Source: Denitrobaculum tricleocarpae (lineage in GTDB: Bacteria > Pseudomonadota > Alphaproteobacteria > Kiloniellales > Kiloniellaceae). From it: a DNA stretch of 64,000 nucleotides. Positions 16,486-25,167 of the stretch are shown here, piece after piece (within the stretch, counting starts at the first letter, position 1; each line of letters opens with the position of its first letter). Below the pieces are notes generated by a model. The model made no database searches. It was not told the origin of the DNA and saw only the letters and a program-made list of their open reading frames with translations. Location: assembly GCF_007004665.1 (NCBI RefSeq), contig NZ_ML660052.1, positions 248,001 to 312,000 of the forward strand. Reading direction: 5' to 3'. Both the position numbers and the translations under genes were made by a program.

Positions 16486-17529
16486 GTGGGCCGCGCGCTA
16501 AAGTCTTTGAAATGCTCCCGGCGTATTTCCGCCGGCTTGTCAGTGACCGTTTTTGCGGTATTTCTGGGGCTGCTGTCCTGGAGTTCCAGCTGGGCCGAGG
16601 ACATCAGTTTCTTTCGCATTGGAACCGGATCGACTGGGGGAACTTACTTTCCGGTCGGTGGCATCCTTGCCAATGCTATCAGTAATCCACCCGGCAGCCG
16701 TGCCTGTAACCGTGGCGGCAGCTGCGGCGTACCAGGGCTGATTGCCGTCGCGCAATCGACTGAAGGTTCTGTCGAGAATGTGAAACAGCTGGGTGCCGGG
16801 CTGCTGGACTCGGGCTTTAGCCAAGCGGATGTCTCTTTCTGGGCTTATCGGGGCGAGGGGCTTTTCAAGGAGCAGGGTGGTATTCCCGGACTTCGGGCGA
16901 TCGCAAATCTCTTTCCTGAATCGGTGCACCTTGTGGTGCGCCGAAACAGTGGCATTCGCTCGGTCAGGGATCTCAAGGGACTGCGGATCTCCATTGATCT
17001 AGAGGGGTCGGGAACCCAGGTCGATGCATTGCTGATTCTGGAGGCTTACGGTATCGGTGTTGAGGATTTCGACGCGGTTTCCGTACCCTCCGGTATTGCC
17101 GCGGACATGCTGCGCGCCGAAGAGTTGGATGGGTTTTTCATCGTGGCGGGAACGCCCGTGAACGCGGTGAAGTTCTTGGCCGCAGACTCACTTGTCACAC
17201 TGGTACCGATCGCCGGTAAGGAAGCTGAAACCCTGCGTCAGGCTTATCCCTTTTTTGCCCAAGAAACAGTGGCGGCGGGAACTTACTTCAATGTGCCTGC
17301 GACCAGAACCCTGTCTGTCGGTGCGCAATGGCTCGTCACCGATGCCGCGGACGAAGAGCTGATTTATCAAGTCACCCGCGCGCTTTGGCATGAGAACACG
17401 CGTAAGATGCTGATGCGCGGCCATCCCAAAGGCAGGCTCATCACCATCGACACAGCGATCAGCGGTCTGGGTGTGCCCCTGCACGATGGAGCCCGCCGCT
17501 ACTATCGCGAGATCGGTGTTATTGAGTAA
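16486..17529 (+). CDS. TAXI family TRAP transporter solute-binding protein
   Basis: About 347 residues. A signal peptide (basic start, hydrophobic core AGLSVTVFAVFLGLL, cleavage after SSSWA) is followed by FRIGTGSTGGTYFPVGG, the hallmark of TAXI periplasmic binding proteins. An insertion with two cysteines (CNRGGSC) could form a disulfide. TAXI proteins feed TRAP permeases, usually for dicarboxylates or amino acids. No permease gene is nearby, so this is an orphan subunit. The GTG start has AAGGGG upstream; a longer TTG frame begins at 16384. Confidence 0.83.
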   Translation: MGRALKSLKCSRRISAGLSVTVFAVFLGLLSWSSSWAEDISFFRIGTGSTGGTYFPVGGILANAISNPPGSRACNRGGSCGVPGLIAVAQSTEGSVENVKQLGAGLLDSGFSQADVSFWAYRGEGLFKEQGGIPGLRAIANLFPESVHLVVRRNSGIRSVRDLKGLRISIDLEGSGTQVDALLILEAYGIGVEDFDAVSVPSGIAADMLRAEELDGFFIVAGTPVNAVKFLAADSLVTLVPIAGKEAETLRQAYPFFAQETVAAGTYFNVPATRTLSVGAQWLVTDAADEELIYQVTRALWHENTRKMLMRGHPKGRLITIDTAISGLGVPLHDGARRYYREIGVIE

Positions 17530-17546
17530 GAGCTTCTGCCGCGCTG

Positions 17547-18197
17547 TTAGTTGCCGAATTCGATAATCCAGGGCTCCGCCAGGCCGGCCTCTATCCACTC
17601 GCGCATTTCCGGCCGCGTCATGACGGCGTCACGATAGGCGCTGCATACCGGATCAAGGTCGACATCGTAGGTCACGAAGCGTGATACCACCGGTGCAAAA
17701 AACGCGTCTGCAATACCGAAGCTGCCGAAGAGGAAGTCGCCACCGGATCCGAAGTTGTCACGGCAGTCCCGCCAGATTTCCGTGATCCGCTCGATATCTT
17801 TCCGGGTCGCGTCGGAGAGTTGCCGGCCTTCATGGCGCGATCGCACGTCCATGGGACATTCGTTCCTCAGGTTTGGAAAGCTGCTGTGCATCTCGGCTGT
17901 GACTGAGCGTGCCATGGCGCGGGCCCAGGGGTCGTCCGGCCAGAGGCCAGCGGCCGGAAACCGCTCGGCCAGATACTCTGCGATGGCCAGGCTGTCCGAA
18001 ACTGTGCCCTTATCTGTCTTCAAGACCGGAACCTTGCCGGCGGGCGAGGCTTCAAGCAGGCGCTCCCTGCTGTCGCTTTGGCGCAGGGGAACGATGACTT
18101 CATCGAAGTCAGCGCCGCAGAGTTTCAGGGGGAGCCACCCGCGTAGTGACCACGAAGAATAGGCTTTGTTGCCGAGGACAATGGTAAAGTCAGGCAT
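17547..18197 (-). CDS. glutathione S-transferase family protein
   Basis: 216 residues. The thioredoxin-like N-domain opens FTIVLGNKAYSSWSLRG, with the catalytic serine expected in the SSWS segment, and contains GKVPVLKTD and the glutathione-binding VSDSLAIAEYL. The all-helical C-domain follows, with FGIADAFFAPVVSRF. It resembles the YfcF/GstA-like group of cytoplasmic transferases; the electrophile substrate is unknown. It converges on the TAXI gene with only 17 bases between stop codons. Confidence 0.88.
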   Translation of the reverse strand: MPDFTIVLGNKAYSSWSLRGWLPLKLCGADFDEVIVPLRQSDSRERLLEASPAGKVPVLKTDKGTVSDSLAIAEYLAERFPAAGLWPDDPWARAMARSVTAEMHSSFPNLRNECPMDVRSRHEGRQLSDATRKDIERITEIWRDCRDNFGSGGDFLFGSFGIADAFFAPVVSRFVTYDVDLDPVCSAYRDAVMTRPEMREWIEAGLAEPWIIEFGN

Positions 18198-18338
18198 TGC
18201 TCTCTTTCCTCATATTGGAGCGCTTACATCTTGAGGTCGGAGCTGTCGTCGGCTACCCATGAACTCTTCCGAGTTTCAGTTCCACCACACGAGTGTTTAG
18301 CCGTCTTGCCGAACGCAGAAAACAGGAAAAGCGATCCC

Positions 18339-19727
18339 ATGACCAAATACCTGACATCACGCGCCAACGCTGAAACGCGTCCCATTCATCTGGTTAACCA
18401 GCGCGGTTTGAAGGAGTGGCTGACGGGAAAACCTGTTGCGGTCCGGCGGTGGCTTGAAGCTTCTGCCTTCGACGCCGCTCCCGGCCGTTTCACGCTGTTG
18501 CCAGACGATAAAAAGGGGATTGGCGGTGTGCTTGTGGGGGTAGACGAGACTGACATGCTCTGGGCTTGCGCGGCCCTACCGGCAGGCTTGCCCTTAGGGC
18601 GGTATCGAATCGAGACGGATCTGAGCGCAGACGACGCCACAGCCGTGGCACTCGGTTGGCTGCTCGGGACCTATCGTTTCGATCGCTACAAGAGTTTCGA
18701 GAGTGGCCTTTCGTCACTTGTTTGGCCAAAGACTGCGGATCAAAAGGCAGCTCTCGGGATGGCCGAGGGAATTTCTCTGACCCGCGATCTGATCAATACC
18801 CCGGCGGAAGACATGGGGCCCGCCGAACTGGCGGAGGCGGCCAAGGCGCTTGCAAAGGCTCATAAAGGGAAATTCAAGGCGATTGTCGGTGAGGATCTGC
18901 TCAAGAAGAATTTTCCCTCGATTCATGCCGTGGGCCGCGCAGCTGAGAAGACTCCCAGACTTATCGATCTGAAGTGGGGGACGAAAGGCCCCAGGGTTAC
19001 GCTGGTGGGCAAGGGCGTTTGTTTTGATAGCGGTGGTCTCGACCTGAAACCGGCAGGGGGCATGAAGATGATGAAAAAGGACATGGGCGGATCTGCGCAT
19101 GTTCTGGGACTCGCGTCCATCATTATGGCGGCGAAACTGCCCGTACGTCTTCGCGTGTTGATTCCTGCCGTGGAAAACGCTGTGTCGGGGAACGCTTTTC
19201 GCCCCCTCGACGTCCTCGATACCCGCAAGGGCCTAACCGTCGAAGTCGGCAACACGGACGCTGAAGGCCGGCTTGTGCTGAGTGATGCCCTGACCGAGGC
19301 CTGCAGTGAAAAGCCTGATCTCCTGATTGATTTCGCGACTCTGACCGGTGCCGCGCGGGTTGCTTTGGGGACTGACCTGCCGGCAATGTTCTGCAACAAC
19401 GACACCGTGGCCGCAATGCTTTTGCGTCACGGAGAACTGGAGGGCGACCCCGTATGGCGGATGCCCTTGCACCAACCCTATCGTAAGCAGCTTGAAAGCA
19501 AGGTTGCGGACCTGAGCAACATTTCCAACGGGCCTTATGGCGGCGCGATTACAGCCGCGCTGTTTCTCGAGCATTTTGTGGAGGGCGCCACACCATGGGT
19601 TCATTTCGATGTTATGGCCTGGAATCTGGCCGCCCGCCCGGGCCGTCCTGAAGGTGGAGAAGCAATGGGTGTCCGTGCGACTTATGGCATGATCAAGGAA
19701 TTCGTTGCGCAAGGCGGTTCTGCCTGA
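18339..19727 (+). CDS. leucyl aminopeptidase family protein (peptidase M17)
   Basis: 463 residues. Cytosolic metallopeptidase removing N-terminal residues from peptides. The C-terminal catalytic domain carries the metal and active-site residues: GKGVCFDSGGLDLKP, MKKDMGGSAH and the signature NTDAEGRLVL. The N-terminal domain is shorter and more divergent than in PepA, as in the PepB-like subgroup. The ATG at 18339 has AGGAAAA upstream; the frame remains open from 18231 but that part is not conserved. It is transcribed alone, divergent from the GST gene. Confidence 0.9.
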   Translation: MTKYLTSRANAETRPIHLVNQRGLKEWLTGKPVAVRRWLEASAFDAAPGRFTLLPDDKKGIGGVLVGVDETDMLWACAALPAGLPLGRYRIETDLSADDATAVALGWLLGTYRFDRYKSFESGLSSLVWPKTADQKAALGMAEGISLTRDLINTPAEDMGPAELAEAAKALAKAHKGKFKAIVGEDLLKKNFPSIHAVGRAAEKTPRLIDLKWGTKGPRVTLVGKGVCFDSGGLDLKPAGGMKMMKKDMGGSAHVLGLASIIMAAKLPVRLRVLIPAVENAVSGNAFRPLDVLDTRKGLTVEVGNTDAEGRLVLSDALTEACSEKPDLLIDFATLTGAARVALGTDLPAMFCNNDTVAAMLLRHGELEGDPVWRMPLHQPYRKQLESKVADLSNISNGPYGGAITAALFLEHFVEGATPWVHFDVMAWNLAARPGRPEGGEAMGVRATYGMIKEFVAQGGSA

Positions 19728-19951
19728 CAGCTTTTTGCCTGCAATTGAGTTTTATCGCTCCGTTAATCGCGGGCCATCGCGCTCCGGTTTGAAAACAACG
19801 GCTTGCTTTCGCGTGTGACCTCGACAAGACTTGTTGCGTCTGCGTAACGAGCTTCCGCCCTCGTCGTTGAGATAGAGCGGATTCAAAACTTTTGGGGAGC
19901 CCGCGACTGGGGTGCCAAAAAGTGATTCGCTCTTGCAGGAGGGAGGCAAGG

Positions 19952-20290
19952 GTGCAGGTCGAACCAAATGATATCTTGAGCTTGTGGCACAGCGTCATGG
20001 CAACGGCGTTGCGTAAGGATCTGCCTGATTTGACCTGGCGACAGTTTACCCTGTTGTTGCAGATCTATACTTCACCGCCACCGCACACCGTCCGCGGTCT
20101 TGCCAAAGACCTGAAGATGTCCAAACCCGCCGTCACGCGCGCCCTTGACCGCCTGGAGAAACTGGAATTCCTGCGTCGCAAGATCGACGAAAACGACCGG
20201 CGTTCGATCCTTGTACAGAGAACAGTCGCCGGTTCGGTTTTCCTTCGGGAGTTTGCGGATATGGCGAGCGGGCAGGCCAAAGAACTCTGA
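19952..20290 (+). CDS. MarR family transcriptional regulator
   Basis: About 112 residues, a short member of the family. The winged helix is clear: LTWRQFTLLLQIY, TVRGLAKDLKMSKPAVTRALDRLEKLEFLRRK, then the wing DENDRRSILVQ. The start is a GTG directly behind AGGAGGGAGG; an ATG at 19892 in the same frame lacks such a site. The helix that normally completes the dimer interface is abbreviated. It converges on the ghrA-like gene; the target is unknown. Confidence 0.85.
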   Translation: MQVEPNDILSLWHSVMATALRKDLPDLTWRQFTLLLQIYTSPPPHTVRGLAKDLKMSKPAVTRALDRLEKLEFLRRKIDENDRRSILVQRTVAGSVFLREFADMASGQAKEL

Positions 20291-20334
20291 AGTTCAACCG
20301 CAATCAGTGTGGCTGCTGTTCAATCTGGCCGGCG

Positions 20335-21264
20335 TTAATAACCTCGTTCGAAATCAACGACGTTTTGGAGAGGTTTACCGCTACGGGCCGCCTCGATTCC
20401 TTCGACAACCTTCGCCGCGGCAGTTGTCGGCAGTGTCACGCTGGCGCAGTGCGGGATCACCAGAACCTTGGAATGTTGCCAGAAAGGGCTGCTTTCTGGC
20501 AGGGGCTCTTCAGGGAAGACGTCCAGCGTCGCAGCGGCCAGTTGCCCGCTGTCGAGAGCGGCCAGGACATCTTCCGGGATCATATGTCCACCGCGCGCAA
20601 CGTTGATCAGGCAGGCGCCCTGCGGCAGCAGGTTAAGATTCTCAGCCTTGAGAATGCCTTTCGTGCTCTCGGTCAGTGGCAAAAGGCAGACCAGGATTTC
20701 CGTGCGTCTGAGGAAAGTACGCAGGCCTTCTTCACCAGAGAAGCACTCTATGCCGGGAAGATTCTTCTGCGTTCGGCTCCAACCCGCAACGTCGAAGCCC
20801 AGGTAAGCCAGCTTCTCCGCCGCATCCGATCCCAGCACCCCGAGACCCAAAATGCCCACTTTTCGATCCGGGGCCAGGGGGGTGACAATCTGCTCCCAGC
20901 GTTTTTGACGCTGCTGAATCTCATAGTCATGGATACGCCGGTGGTGTCTTAGCACTGCCATGACGACGAATTCGGTCATACCCAGGGTCAAGCCTTCGTC
21001 GACCATGCGCACAACTGGGACATTCGCGGGGAGATCCGGATCGGAAGCCAGGTGATCGATCCCAGCGCCCATGGAAAAGATCACCTTCAGATTCGGAAGT
21101 TTGGAAAGTGCGCCCTTGGGCGGATTCCAGATCAGCGCATATTCGATGTCAGCCGGCTCGCCGATTTCCGGCCAGATTCGGAATTCCAGATCCGGCATCA
21201 GCTTCGCGATGGCATCCTGCCAGATATCAGCCCTGTCGGTATCGGATTTAAAGAGGAGCGCCAT
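20335..21264 (-). CDS. ghrA: glyoxylate/hydroxypyruvate reductase A-like D-2-hydroxyacid dehydrogenase
   Basis: 309 residues. NAD(P)-dependent reductase of 2-keto acids such as glyoxylate and hydroxypyruvate. The Rossmann motif is GILGLGVLG (about residue 137), the catalytic Arg lies in NVARGGHMI and the catalytic His in VIPHCASVT near the C-terminus. The segment SMGAGIDHL is typical of GhrA. It is 24 bases downstream of the yejF gene on the same strand, so it may be transcribed with the importer. Substrate preference is inferred from family. Confidence 0.85.
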   Translation of the reverse strand: MALLFKSDTDRADIWQDAIAKLMPDLEFRIWPEIGEPADIEYALIWNPPKGALSKLPNLKVIFSMGAGIDHLASDPDLPANVPVVRMVDEGLTLGMTEFVVMAVLRHHRRIHDYEIQQRQKRWEQIVTPLAPDRKVGILGLGVLGSDAAEKLAYLGFDVAGWSRTQKNLPGIECFSGEEGLRTFLRRTEILVCLLPLTESTKGILKAENLNLLPQGACLINVARGGHMIPEDVLAALDSGQLAAATLDVFPEEPLPESSPFWQHSKVLVIPHCASVTLPTTAAAKVVEGIEAARSGKPLQNVVDFERGY

Positions 21265-21288
21265 AGAATCCCGGTCACGGTTTGCGTG

Positions 21289-22920
21289 TTACATTGAAAC
21301 GACGCCACCCTCGACGGCTTCGAGGTCGAAGGCGGCTTTAATTAATGCCTGTGTATAGGGATTTTGCGGGGCGTTAAAGATCTCTTCCGCGGTTGCCTGC
21401 TCGACGACCTTGCCGTCGCGCATCACGATAACCTCGTCCGCCAGAGCGCGCACGACCTTCAAGTCATGGCTGATAAAGAGATAGGCCAGGTTGTGTTTGG
21501 CCTGAAGGTCGCGCAGCAGATCGACGATCTGTGCCTGGACCGACATATCGAGGGCCGACGTCGGCTCATCCAGGACCACGAAGCGGGGTTTCAAAACCAT
21601 GGCCCGGGCGATCGCGACGCGCTGGCGCTGGCCGCCGGAGAACTCATGGGGGTAGCGATGCCTGCTCTCAGGGTCGAGCCCGACTTCCTGCAGGGCCTCG
21701 ATGATCAAGGCCTCACGTTCATCCTCGCTGCCCCCGAGTTCGTGGATCTTCAGACCTTCCTCGATGATCTGGCCGATTGAGAGGCGTGGGCTCAGGGAAC
21801 CGAAGGGATCCTGGAATACGACCTGCATTTCGCGGCGCAAGGGCCGCAGTTCGCCGGAGCCGAGCCCCTGGATCTCCCGCCCATTGAAGGCGATGTTGCC
21901 GTTGCTGCCGATCAGGCGCAGCAGCGCCATGCCGAGCGTGGTCTTGCCGGAGCCGCTCTCTCCCACCACACCGATGGTGTGACCGGCGCGGACCGAGACG
22001 GAGATGCCATCTACGGCGCGGACATAATCCACGGTCCGTTTGAGCAATCCTTTCTTGATCGGGAAGTGCACCTTGATGTCGTTGCCCGACATGATAACCG
22101 GCGCCGAGAGGTCCGCGGGCAGCGGGTCTCCCTTAGGTTCGGCGGCCAGAAGCTTCTGCGTATAGGCGTGTTGCGGGTTTTCGAAGATCGCGTCGGGCGG
22201 ACCCGCTTCCACAATCTCGCCCTCCGTCATGACGCAGATATGGTCGGCCATCTTGCGCACAATGCCCAGGTCGTGGGTGATCAGCAGCATGGCCATACCG
22301 AGTTTCTGCTGCAGTTCTTTCAGCAGTTTGAGGATCTGCGCTTGAATGGTGACGTCTAACGCAGTGGTCGGCTCGTCGGCGATCAGCAGATCCGGTTCAT
22401 TTGCCAGGGCCATCGCGATCATGACACGCTGCCGCTGGCCACCGGAAAGTTCATGAGGATAGGCGGTCAGACGCTGTTCCGCGTCGCGAATGCCGACGAG
22501 CTCCAGGAGCTCAAGTGTTCGGTTGCGGGCGGCCGTCTTACTCATGCCTTTATGCAAAAACAAAGTTTCGTTGATCTGTTTTTCAACCGAGTGCAGCGGA
22601 TTGAGCGAAGTCATCGGTTCCTGAAAGATCATGGAAATCTCGTTGCCACGCACCCGCCGAAGGGCCCGTTTGTCTGCGCCGATGAGCTCCTCGCCATTGA
22701 ACTTGACCGAGCTGCCCGCCGGATGCTGTGCCAGCGGGTAGGGCAGAAGCTGCAGTATCGAGAGCGCGGTCACCGATTTGCCGGATCCGCTCTCGCCGAC
22801 CAGCGCGAGGGTTTTTCCTTTTTCGATTTCAAAAGAGGTTCCGCGAACCGCGGCGGTCGCACCGCCCGCGCCCCTGAACTCCACACCCAGATTACGAACC
22901 GAAAGCAGGGGAGTGGTCAT
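21289..22920 (-). CDS. yejF: peptide/microcin C-type ABC importer, dual ATPase subunit
   Basis: 543 residues with two ABC cassettes in one chain. Each has Walker A (GESGSGKS and GESGSGKT), the signature LSGGQRQRV or FSGGQRQRV, and Walker B (LLIADEP and FVVLDEP). The two-in-one layout is that of YejF, which powers uptake of oligopeptides and peptide-like antibiotics with YejB and YejE. Its start overlaps the yejE stop by four bases (ATGA), so translation is coupled. Confidence 0.92.
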   Translation of the reverse strand: MTTPLLSVRNLGVEFRGAGGATAAVRGTSFEIEKGKTLALVGESGSGKSVTALSILQLLPYPLAQHPAGSSVKFNGEELIGADKRALRRVRGNEISMIFQEPMTSLNPLHSVEKQINETLFLHKGMSKTAARNRTLELLELVGIRDAEQRLTAYPHELSGGQRQRVMIAMALANEPDLLIADEPTTALDVTIQAQILKLLKELQQKLGMAMLLITHDLGIVRKMADHICVMTEGEIVEAGPPDAIFENPQHAYTQKLLAAEPKGDPLPADLSAPVIMSGNDIKVHFPIKKGLLKRTVDYVRAVDGISVSVRAGHTIGVVGESGSGKTTLGMALLRLIGSNGNIAFNGREIQGLGSGELRPLRREMQVVFQDPFGSLSPRLSIGQIIEEGLKIHELGGSEDEREALIIEALQEVGLDPESRHRYPHEFSGGQRQRVAIARAMVLKPRFVVLDEPTSALDMSVQAQIVDLLRDLQAKHNLAYLFISHDLKVVRALADEVIVMRDGKVVEQATAEEIFNAPQNPYTQALIKAAFDLEAVEGGVVSM

Positions 22921-24029
22921 TGCGCCGCCTCCTTGGCAGGTTTCCCGGCGGGTTCTGTGACTTCCGCGGGGATCGGATCGCCGGTGAAGAGCTTACGCGG
23001 ATCGAACGCGTCGCGCACTGCTTCGCCGATAAAGGTTAGAAGGCTGAGCATGATTGCGATAACGAAGAAACCTGTCAGGCCTAACCAGGGAGCCTGCAGG
23101 TTTGCCTTACCCTGGGCCAACAATTCGCCCAGTGACGCCGAGCCAGGCGGCAAACCGATGCCGAGAAAATCGAGACCGGTCAAAGCGGTCACGGAGCCGG
23201 CAAGCGTAAAAGGCATGAAGGTAAGGGTTGCCACCACGGCGTTGGGCAGGACGTGGCGGAACATGATCACGGTGTTCGAGGCGCCCAGCGCCCGCGCAGC
23301 GCGCACATAGTCGAAGTTTCTGGCGCGTAGGAACTCAGCTCTGACCACGCCGACGAAGCCCATCCAGCTGAACAGCAACAACACGCCAAGCAGCCACCAG
23401 AAATTCGGTTCGATGATGCTGGCAAGGATAATCAGGATGTAAAGGGTCGGCAGAGAGGACCAGATCTCGATAAAGCGCTGCATCAGCAGGTCGGTCCAAC
23501 CCCCGAAGTAACCTTGAACGGCGCCTGCGGCGACACCGATGACCGCGGAAATCACGGTGAGCACGAAGCCGAAGATCACGGATATCCGGAAACCGTAGAT
23601 CGTGCGGGCAACAACGTCCCGGGCCTGGTCGTCGGTGCCAAGCCAGTGTTCTGCATCCGGGGGCGAGGGGGCTGCGACGCCTAGATTCCAGGAGACGGTC
23701 CTGTAATTGTAGGGAATGAGCGGCATCCAGAACCAGCCCTTGGCTTCGATCATCTCACGCACGACCGGGTCGCTGTAGTCAGCCTCGGTTTCGAAGGTGC
23801 CGCCGAACGTGGTTTCCGGATAGCTTTTGAAGATTGGCGAGTATATTCCGCCATCATAATAGACAACGAAAGGCTTGTCGTTGGCGAGAAACTCCGCAAA
23901 GAGGCTGAGGAGCAACACGGCGGCGAAGATCCAGAAAGAAATATAGCCGCGCCGGTTCGATTTAAAGTTATGCAGTCGCCGCCGCGTGATGGGTGTGATC
24001 TTCATGCCGAGAAAGCGGTCTGTCGTCAT
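22917..24029 (-). CDS. yejE: peptide ABC importer permease YejE
   Basis: 370 residues. An N-terminal membrane helix (about 30-50) is followed by a periplasmic region, then a permease core of five helices with the EAA-like loop RAARALGASNTVIMFRHVLPNA that docks on the ATPase. It belongs to the DppC-type inner-membrane permeases. It lies one base after yejB and overlaps yejF by four bases, in the tight order of the yejABEF operon. Confidence 0.92.
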   Translation of the reverse strand: MTTDRFLGMKITPITRRRLHNFKSNRRGYISFWIFAAVLLLSLFAEFLANDKPFVVYYDGGIYSPIFKSYPETTFGGTFETEADYSDPVVREMIEAKGWFWMPLIPYNYRTVSWNLGVAAPSPPDAEHWLGTDDQARDVVARTIYGFRISVIFGFVLTVISAVIGVAAGAVQGYFGGWTDLLMQRFIEIWSSLPTLYILIILASIIEPNFWWLLGVLLLFSWMGFVGVVRAEFLRARNFDYVRAARALGASNTVIMFRHVLPNAVVATLTFMPFTLAGSVTALTGLDFLGIGLPPGSASLGELLAQGKANLQAPWLGLTGFFVIAIMLSLLTFIGEAVRDAFDPRKLFTGDPIPAEVTEPAGKPAKEAAQ

Positions 24030-24030
24030 G

Positions 24031-25155
24031 TCAGGTCTCCCGCGTCTCGAAGTCGATGCGCGGATCGATGATCATGTACATAATATCGCCGACGAGGCTC
24101 ATGATCAGGCCGAGCAGCGAGAAGAAGAACAGCGTGCCGAAGATCACCGGATAGTCGCGTGCGAAGGCAGCCTCAAAGCCCAACAGTCCAAGCCCGTCGA
24201 GCGAGAAGATGATTTCGATGAACAGCGAGCCGGTGAAGAGGATACCGATGAATGCGGACGGAAAGCCTGCGATCACAATCAGCATGGCATTGCGGAAGAC
24301 GTGACCGTAAAGGACCTGCCGTTCGTTCAATCCCTTGGCTCTCGCAGTGGTCACGTACTGTAGATTGATCTGATCCAGAAAGGAGTTCTTGGTCAGCATG
24401 GTCAAGGAGGCAAAGCCGCCGATGACCATCGAGGTGACCGGCAAGACGAGATGCCAGAAGTAGTCCGCAATCCGATCGGGCCAGGACAGTTCCGCCCAGT
24501 TGGTCGAGGTCAGACCGCGGAGCGGGAAGACATCGAAGTAACTGCCGCCGGCAAAGACCACGATCAGAAAGACCGCGAAGAGGAAAGCCGGGATTGCATT
24601 GCCGACTATGACGAGACCGCTGGTCCAGACATCAAAGGGCGTACCGTCGCGAACCGCTTTGGCCACGCCCAGGGGAATTGAGATAAGATAGACGAGCAGT
24701 GTGGTCCAGAGCCCAAGCGAGATCGAGACCGGCATCTTGTCGATCACCAGGTCGACGACCTTTCTGTCCCGAAAAAAGCTCTCGCCGAAATCGAACATGA
24801 TGTAACTGCCGAGCATCTGAAAAAAACGCTCGTGCACAGGTTTGTCGAATCCGAACTGTTCTTCCAGCTCTTCAATGAACTTGGGATCGAGCCCCTGTGC
24901 GCCGCGGTATCTGCTCGAAGAGGCTTCGCCACCACCTCCACCTGGTACCGATTGAGAGGTATCGGTAAGGGTTTCAGCACCGCTGCCGCCTCTGGTCACG
25001 CGCTCTGTAATATCGGTGCCTGTGCCGGTGATCTGACCAATGAGCTGTTCTACCGGGCCGCCCGGTGCAAGCTGAATGATCGCGAAGTTGATCACCATAA
25101 TGACGAAAAGGGTCGGGACGATCAGCAGCAGCCGGCGGATGATGTAGGCGGTCAT
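24031..25155 (-). CDS. yejB: peptide ABC importer permease YejB
   Basis: 374 residues of DppB-type permease. It starts MTAYIIRRLLLIVPTLFVIMV, with the docking loop TTARAKGLNERQVLYGHVFRNA. A Gly/Ser/Thr-rich periplasmic insertion (about residues 45-85) is larger than in the enterobacterial protein. It partners YejE in the membrane. It sits 12 bases after yejA. Confidence 0.92.
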   Translation of the reverse strand: MTAYIIRRLLLIVPTLFVIMVINFAIIQLAPGGPVEQLIGQITGTGTDITERVTRGGSGAETLTDTSQSVPGGGGGEASSSRYRGAQGLDPKFIEELEEQFGFDKPVHERFFQMLGSYIMFDFGESFFRDRKVVDLVIDKMPVSISLGLWTTLLVYLISIPLGVAKAVRDGTPFDVWTSGLVIVGNAIPAFLFAVFLIVVFAGGSYFDVFPLRGLTSTNWAELSWPDRIADYFWHLVLPVTSMVIGGFASLTMLTKNSFLDQINLQYVTTARAKGLNERQVLYGHVFRNAMLIVIAGFPSAFIGILFTGSLFIEIIFSLDGLGLLGFEAAFARDYPVIFGTLFFFSLLGLIMSLVGDIMYMIIDPRIDFETRET

Positions 25156-25167
25156 CTTATGTCGTCC

